Assembly: GCA_943332745.1 (NCBI GenBank)
Contig: CALQQQ010000103.1
Span: forward strand, 1 to 5,195
Length of the DNA: 5,195 nucleotides
Source: Opitutus sp. GAS368
GTDB lineage: Bacteria > Verrucomicrobiota > Verrucomicrobiae > Opitutales > UBA953
Reading direction: 5' to 3'
Within the stretch, counting starts at the first letter, position 1. Each line of letters starts with the position of its first letter. The position numbers and the translations under genes were made by a program. The notes under the pieces were generated by a model. It saw only the letters and a list, made by a program, of their open reading frames with translations, ran no database searches and was not told the origin of the DNA. This document shows positions 1 to 5,195 of the stretch, piece after piece.

Positions 1-230
1 CGGGTCGCCTCTACGCCACGGCGCGTTTCACGGCCGCCGCCACAACCACTAAGCCCCTCCTGCTCACTGGCGTGAAGGCCGCGTGGCTCGACGGCAAGGC
101 CATCGAATTGAAGGCCGGCGCCTCCGCCGCCTCGATCCCCGCCGGCAACCACTCGCTGACGGTTGAAGTCGATGGCAACGCCCCTTACTTCAAGGCACAG
201 TGCGACGACGCCAGCTTCCTCGGCGACTAA
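1..230 (+). CDS. C-terminal fragment of an unidentified protein
   Basis: This is the 3' end of a gene that begins before the window. The open frame has its first whole codon at position 3 and ends at TAA 228-230, giving about 75 residues. The visible part includes LTGVKAAWLDGKAIELKAG, then SIPAGNHSLTVEVDG, and ends in FLGD. Alternating hydrophobic and polar residues and the 'PAGNHSLTVEV' pattern suggest a beta-sandwich domain like those closing many secreted or surface enzymes; that is inference from pattern only. I do not recognise the family, because the catalytic or defining part lies upstream. Codon use (G or C in most third positions) matches the neighbouring genes, which supports a real coding frame. 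The stop overlaps the next start by one base (TAATG), suggesting one transcript with translational coupling to the lipoprotein gene that follows. Confidence 0.7.
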   Translation, partial: GRLYATARFTAAATTTKPLLLTGVKAAWLDGKAIELKAGASAASIPAGNHSLTVEVDGNAPYFKAQCDDASFLGD

Positions 231-928
231 TGCCCCAGTTCGCGCTCATCCTGCTTGCTCTCCTCGTCGCTGGCTGCGGCGAGACTTCCCTCACCCCGGT
301 CATCAGCCCCGAAGCCCTGCGCCAAAAGGCGGCGGCGTGCCGACTCGAAGGAAAACAAGCCGAAGCCGAGGCTCTACTCGCCCAAGCCATCGGACTGCAA
401 CCGGTCGCCACCCGCGACCAACGCGCCACCGCAGCCGACCTGCGCCGCGAACTTGCGAGCCTGAGGATGGCGGCCGACGATCTCGTCCGGGCCGAACAAC
501 TTTACCTCGCGGCGCTAGCGTTGCTCGAAGCTCCTCCACGGGGCCCCGACACGGCCATCGTCAACCTCCGCACCCAACTCGCTGGACTCTACTATCGGCA
601 GTCGCGCCTCGACGAGGCTGCCCGCTTCTATCGGTCGGTGCTCGCACTGGAGATCACCGCACTCGGGGTCGACCACCCCGACGCGCTAGGTACCATGAGC
701 ATCCTCGGCGGCCTAGAACTTAAGCGCGGCAATTTCACCGAGGCCGAAGCCCATTTCCGTCATCAGCTGACCGGCGTGCAAAAACTACACGGCGTCGAGA
801 AGCGCGAAAGCGCCGCTGTCCTGGATAACTTGGCTGAAGTCCTCGAAAAAGCGTGTCAGGCCGTTCCGGCCACGAAACTCCGCGAAGAAGCCCGCCGCAT
901 CCGCCACAAGCTCTGCGACGAGTGCTAA
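230..928 (+). CDS. TPR-repeat lipoprotein (kinesin-light-chain-like repeats)
   Basis: This encodes a 232-residue exported protein. Residues 4-15 form a hydrophobic signal segment and LVAGC (12-16) is a lipobox, so Cys16 should be lipidated and the protein anchored in a membrane; Gly at +2 does not suggest inner-membrane retention. The rest is helical with TPR-type repeats at about 27-55, 60-95, 109-150 and 151-191. The last two have the roughly 42-residue kinesin-light-chain form, with a 'DHPDALGTM' turn and 'GNFTEAEAHF'. TPRs mediate protein-protein contacts; the partner cannot be read from the sequence. The ATG at 230 overlaps the upstream stop. However, a GTG at 200 in the same frame would add MRRRQLPRRL, an arginine-rich n-region that the ATG form lacks, so the start is uncertain. 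No clear ribosome site precedes either. The C-terminus ends in CDEC, two cysteines of unknown purpose. Confidence 0.85.
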   Translation: MPQFALILLALLVAGCGETSLTPVISPEALRQKAAACRLEGKQAEAEALLAQAIGLQPVATRDQRATAADLRRELASLRMAADDLVRAEQLYLAALALLEAPPRGPDTAIVNLRTQLAGLYYRQSRLDEAARFYRSVLALEITALGVDHPDALGTMSILGGLELKRGNFTEAEAHFRHQLTGVQKLHGVEKRESAAVLDNLAEVLEKACQAVPATKLREEARRIRHKLCDEC

Positions 929-965
929 AGGGGCGTCACCCCTTGCCGCCGGGCCCCAGCGGGGC
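928..965 (+). terminator. Tandem GC hairpins, possible weak terminator or attenuator
   Basis: Two short perfect inverted repeats lie directly after the lipoprotein stop. The first is AAGGGG (928-933), loop CGTCA, CCCCTT (939-944). The second is GCCCC (953-957), loop AGC, GGGGC (961-965). Neither is followed by a T tract; the next bases are ATAACAGAGG. They are therefore not classical intrinsic terminators and may only slow or partly stop transcription before dnaG, or protect the 3' end of the upstream message. Confidence 0.35.
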
Positions 966-1024
966 ATAACAGAGGGGAACGCCCTTTCGCCGATTGGGAA
1001 TTATTTTCGTTTGCGCCGCCCCAC

Positions 1025-1044
1025 TTGACAGACACCCCTTGACA
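1025..1044 (+). repeat. Direct repeat of TTGACA just ahead of dnaG
   Basis: TTGACA occurs at 1025-1030 and again at 1039-1044, 14 bp apart, ending three bases before the dnaG GTG. Each is a perfect sigma70 -35 hexamer preceded by C. Counting 17 bp downstream gives GTGGCC and TCGCAA, neither of which is a -10 box, so a standard promoter is not supported. The same CTTGACA core recurs inside dnaG at 2391-2397, so the pair may be a protein-binding site; that is inference. Confidence 0.3.
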
Positions 1045-1047
1045 CCC

Positions 1048-2841
1048 GTGGCCCGTATTTCTCGCAAATCCATCGACGAACTCCGCCAACGGGCCGACAT
1101 CGTCGCGCTCGCCGGGGATTACACCCAGATGAAGCAGCGCGGTCGCGACTGGTGGGGCCTCAGCCCGTTTAAGTCCGAGAAGAGCCCTTCGTTCAAGGTC
1201 AACCCAGAGACCGGCCTCTGGTACTGCTTCTCCACCCAGCAGGGCGGCGACGGCTTCAAGCTCGACTACGAGAGCGGCGGTGACGGCAAGAACGAGAAAT
1301 CCTTCCGCGGTCAACTCCTCGAAATCCACGAACTCGTCACCGACTACTGGCGTCGCTGCTTCCTCGAGGACCCTGTGCACGGCGAGTGGATCCGCGACTA
1401 CTGGACGCAGAAGCGCAAGTTCTCCCTCGAGGTCGCCGACGACTTCGGCATCGGCTTCGCGCCCGTCGACGACTCCAAGCTCATCCCCGGCCTACTCGCC
1501 AAGGGCTACGGCAAGGACGCCCTCGCCCAGACGGGCCTATTCTTCGGCGTCGACCGCGTGCCCGACCCGCTTCGCTGGCGCTGCCGCTTCCGCGGACGCC
1601 TGATCATCCCCATCCGCGATATCCAGGGCCGCGTCATCGCGTTCACCGCGCGTACGCTCGACATCACCCCGCAGGACGACCCGTCCCGCGAAGCGAAATA
1701 CGTCAACTCGCCCGAGACCGAACTCTTCAAGAAATCACGGACGGTGTTCAACATCGACCGCGCGCGCATGACGCGCAAGGACGCCGATCCGTTCGTGCTC
1801 GTCGAAGGCCAGCTGGACGCCATCCGTTGCCACTCAGCCGGCATCCCCGGTGCCATCGCCGCCCAAGGCACCGCCGTCACAGAGGAACACATGCAGCAGC
1901 TGCGCCGTTTCACGCAGCGCCTCATCGTCTTCCTGGATTCCGATGCCGCCGGCCAGAAGGCCGCGTTGCGCCTGCTGCCCATCGGCCTCCGCGAAGGCCT
2001 CGACATCCGCTTCCTCTCGCTTCCGGGCGGCAAGGACCCCGATGAGTATTTCTCGACACACGACGCCGCTGGCTGGGCCGGGCTCGTCTCGGGCGCCCGG
2101 AGTGCGATGCAGTTCTGCGTCCAGTCCCTCGTCCCCGAAGGCTCGGTGAATCTACCCCTCACCAGCCGACTTAGCCTCTTGGAAGCCATCTTCCCCATCG
2201 TCGAACAGGCCGGCGCGGAAGAAATCGTCCGCGAAGCCCTCAACGAAGCCGCCCGGCATGCGGGCATCGGCATCCGCGAGATGCACATGGCTTACGAACG
2301 CCACCGTGCCCAAACCCAATCCCAGCGCCCCGCCGCTCAGCTCGGCGGCCCCGCCAGCGCCGACGCCACCCCGGTTGTCAAGGGGGGGGGCTTGACAACC
2401 TCGGAGGAAGATTTGATACTGTTCCTCCTGCGGCATGATTCCTACTTCGTCCCCATCGCCCAGTCCCTGCCGCTCGAGTGGATCGATCAATCCGGCCGCG
2501 GCGGCCAACTCCTGATGGCCCTGCTCAACGAGGCCGCCCATGGACACTTCGCTGGCCTGCGCGAAGCAATCAGCACCCTGGATGACGAACTGCGCACCGA
2601 AGCCGCCCGCCTTTCCGCCGAAAGCTATGCAGGCCGCGACGACGAGAAGGACATCCTGCCCCGCGCTAACAGCATCCTGAAATCCTTCCATAGCCGCCAC
2701 GTCCAGTCCCTGATGCGCAGCCTCGACGCCCGCATCGCCTCTACTCCCCGCGACGACGTCGCCACGCTCAACCAACTCCAGTCGGAAAAAATCGCCCTGC
2801 GTAAATCGCACGCGACCCCTCCGTCGCTCACCGCCGCCTAA
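1048..2841 (+). CDS. dnaG: DNA primase DnaG with degenerate zinc-binding domain
   Basis: Primase makes the RNA primers for replication in complex with the DnaB helicase. From GTG 1048 the protein is 597 residues, a normal length. It opens [18 protein letters not shown], the conserved DnaG N-terminus; a TTG at 994 would add 18 unconserved residues, so GTG is preferred although no Shine-Dalgarno site is visible. Residues 36-70 match the CHC2 zinc-finger region ([15 protein letters not shown], then [11 protein letters not shown]), but only Cys60 of the four usual ligands remains; Ser39, Lys42 and Thr63 replace the others. The polymerase core follows: [10 protein letters not shown] (182-191), KYVNSPET (217-224), and the TOPRIM motifs VEGQLD (252-257), DSD (297-299) and [11 protein letters not shown] (325-335). 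The catalytic acids E253, D297 and D299 are present, so the core should be active. A linker at about 418-451 leads to the helical DnaB-binding domain (about 453-590). rpoD follows 10 bases later. Confidence 0.97.
   Translation: MARISRKSIDELRQRADIVALAGDYTQMKQRGRDWWGLSPFKSEKSPSFKVNPETGLWYCFSTQQGGDGFKLDYESGGDGKNEKSFRGQLLEIHELVTDYWRRCFLEDPVHGEWIRDYWTQKRKFSLEVADDFGIGFAPVDDSKLIPGLLAKGYGKDALAQTGLFFGVDRVPDPLRWRCRFRGRLIIPIRDIQGRVIAFTARTLDITPQDDPSREAKYVNSPETELFKKSRTVFNIDRARMTRKDADPFVLVEGQLDAIRCHSAGIPGAIAAQGTAVTEEHMQQLRRFTQRLIVFLDSDAAGQKAALRLLPIGLREGLDIRFLSLPGGKDPDEYFSTHDAAGWAGLVSGARSAMQFCVQSLVPEGSVNLPLTSRLSLLEAIFPIVEQAGAEEIVREALNEAARHAGIGIREMHMAYERHRAQTQSQRPAAQLGGPASADATPVVKGGGLTTSEEDLILFLLRHDSYFVPIAQSLPLEWIDQSGRGGQLLMALLNEAAHGHFAGLREAISTLDDELRTEAARLSAESYAGRDDEKDILPRANSILKSFHSRHVQSLMRSLDARIASTPRDDVATLNQLQSEKIALRKSHATPPSLTAA
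2373..2400. repeat. Perfect 10-bp inverted repeat around a nine-G run
   Basis: GGTTGTCAAG (2373-2382) is the exact reverse complement of CTTGACAACC (2391-2400), with an all-G spacer of eight bases; counting the last arm base, the G run is nine long (2382-2390). It encodes VVKGGGLTT in the low-complexity linker of DnaG, where protein constraint is weak. As RNA it would form a stable hairpin with a G loop; as DNA it is a dyad covering the -35 box of the promoter at 2392-2420. Its role as an operator is inference. Confidence 0.75.
2392..2420 (+). promoter_or_regulatory. Internal sigma70-type promoter within dnaG, likely for rpoD
   Basis: TTGACA (2392-2397) is a perfect -35 hexamer. Exactly 17 bp later comes GATACT (2415-2420), four of six matches to TATAAT and, from memory, the same hexamers and spacing as phage lambda PL. 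No extended -10 TG is present. Transcription would begin near 2427, about 425 bases before the rpoD start. Internal rpoD promoters inside dnaG are known in Escherichia coli, so the position makes biological sense. The TTGACA lies wholly in the right arm of the inverted repeat at 2373-2400, and the -10 sits between the arms of a second repeat at 2403-2428, so binding of a regulator there could block RNA polymerase. Confidence 0.55.
2403..2428. repeat. Inverted repeat flanking the -10 box, with an SD-like GGAGG
   Basis: GGAGGAA (2403-2409) is perfectly complementary to TTCCTCC (2422-2428), enclosing 12 bases that contain GATACT. The left arm includes GGAGG (2403-2407), a strong Shine-Dalgarno core five bases before an in-frame TTG (2413). 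In RNA the hairpin would hide that site. The arms encode Glu-Glu and Phe-Leu of DnaG, so part of the symmetry could be accidental. Confidence 0.45.
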
Positions 2842-2851
2842 CTTTCCCAAG

Positions 2852-4947
<2,096 letters not shown>

Positions 4948-4951
<4 letters not shown>

Positions 4952-5195
4952 ACCACTTCCGCCCATTCTGTCTGCTGCTAGCGCTGCTGACAGGCTGCGC
5001 CGCGACCAAGACGAAGCCCGCCGAGGAGCCGAACCCGTTCGTGCTCCCGGCCGGTTCGCCGCGCAACGTGCGCATCGGCTTCGTTCAGGGCTACCCGCTG
5101 ACTAGCCTCTCGGTTCCGATCCTCCTCCTCCCTGGCACCGTGGTGCAGGATAAGATGATTGTGGTCTCTCGCGACCCCCGCCTCAACCCCACGGC
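4948..5195 (+). CDS. Lipoprotein of unknown function, N-terminal part
   Basis: A GTG at 4948 overlaps the rpoD stop by four bases (GTGA) and opens a frame with no stop to the window end, 82 whole codons. The protein starts [17 protein letters not shown], a short n-region with Arg5, a hydrophobic core and the lipobox LLTGC with Cys17 as the lipidation site. Ala at +2 does not suggest inner-membrane retention. A polar Lys/Glu/Pro stretch (about 20-32) follows, then a beta-rich region with [26 protein letters not shown] and [10 protein letters not shown] do not recognise the family. The overlapping start implies translational coupling to rpoD and co-transcription with it, but a functional link with the sigma factor cannot be inferred. 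The signal peptide and third-position G/C bias support it as a real gene. Confidence 0.75.

Noticed and set aside
163..723. Plus-strand open frame of 186 codons overlapping the TPR lipoprotein gene
   Set aside because: It is rich in Arg, Pro and Thr without domains, while the overlapping frame gives a signal peptide and TPR repeats.
992..1013. AT-rich patch as a dnaG promoter
   Set aside because: It stands out in this GC-rich DNA, but I could not pair any TATAAT-like hexamer here with a -35 box at 16-18 bp.
994..1047. Earlier TTG start for dnaG at 994
   Set aside because: It adds 18 residues not found in DnaG families. The conserved N-terminus begins exactly at GTG 1048. A GAGGGG at 972-977 is too far from the TTG to be convincing.
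1386..2045. Plus-strand open frame of 219 codons within dnaG
   Set aside because: It is an out-of-frame reading of the primase core, with an Arg/Pro/His-rich composition typical of a frame-shifted GC-rich gene.
2382..2390. Nine-G run as a sequencing error breaking dnaG
   Set aside because: The frame stays open across the run with this exact length and continues into a recognisable helicase-binding domain, so the length given is the in-frame one.

Overview
The window is GC-rich (low-to-mid 60s % G+C by eye) and dense with genes, all on the + strand. It holds the DNA primase gene (dnaG) followed directly by the primary sigma factor gene (rpoD), flanked by two genes for small exported lipoproteins. 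The lipoboxes point to a diderm bacterium. The dnaG-rpoD pairing is the core of the 'macromolecular synthesis' operon, but rpsU is not the gene before dnaG. The Lys/Ala/Pro-rich sigma N-terminus and the general style of the proteins suggest Verrucomicrobiota (Opitutales-like). That placement is from memory and is tentative.

Layout: 1-230 is the 3' end of an unidentified gene. Its stop codon overlaps (TAATG) the start of a TPR lipoprotein gene (230-928). Positions 929-1047 are a short non-coding gap with two small GC hairpins and two TTGACA hexamers. dnaG runs 1048-2841 from a GTG start and rpoD runs 2852-4951, with only 10 bases between them. The last gene, a second lipoprotein, starts at a GTG that overlaps the rpoD stop (GTGA) and runs off the window at 5195. 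No gene-free stretch exceeds 300 bases. I see no tRNA, rRNA, CRISPR array, insertion sequence or attachment site.

How the genes fit together: dnaG and rpoD supply the primase for replication and the housekeeping sigma factor for transcription, and their spacing suggests co-transcription. The downstream lipoprotein is probably translationally coupled to rpoD. The most interesting stretch is 2373-2438, inside the linker of dnaG just before its helicase-binding domain. It packs together a perfect 10-bp inverted repeat around a run of nine G, a textbook sigma70-type promoter (TTGACA, 17 bp, GATACT), a second inverted repeat around the -10 box, and a strong Shine-Dalgarno-like site ahead of an in-frame TTG. 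This could be an internal rpoD promoter with an operator, a slippage site that makes two primase forms, or both.

Two proteins are also unusual. The primase zinc-binding domain has lost three of its four zinc ligands and is shortened. The sigma factor carries a histone-H1-like basic N-terminal extension of about 100 residues and a Pro/Gly-rich C-terminal tail of about 60 residues.
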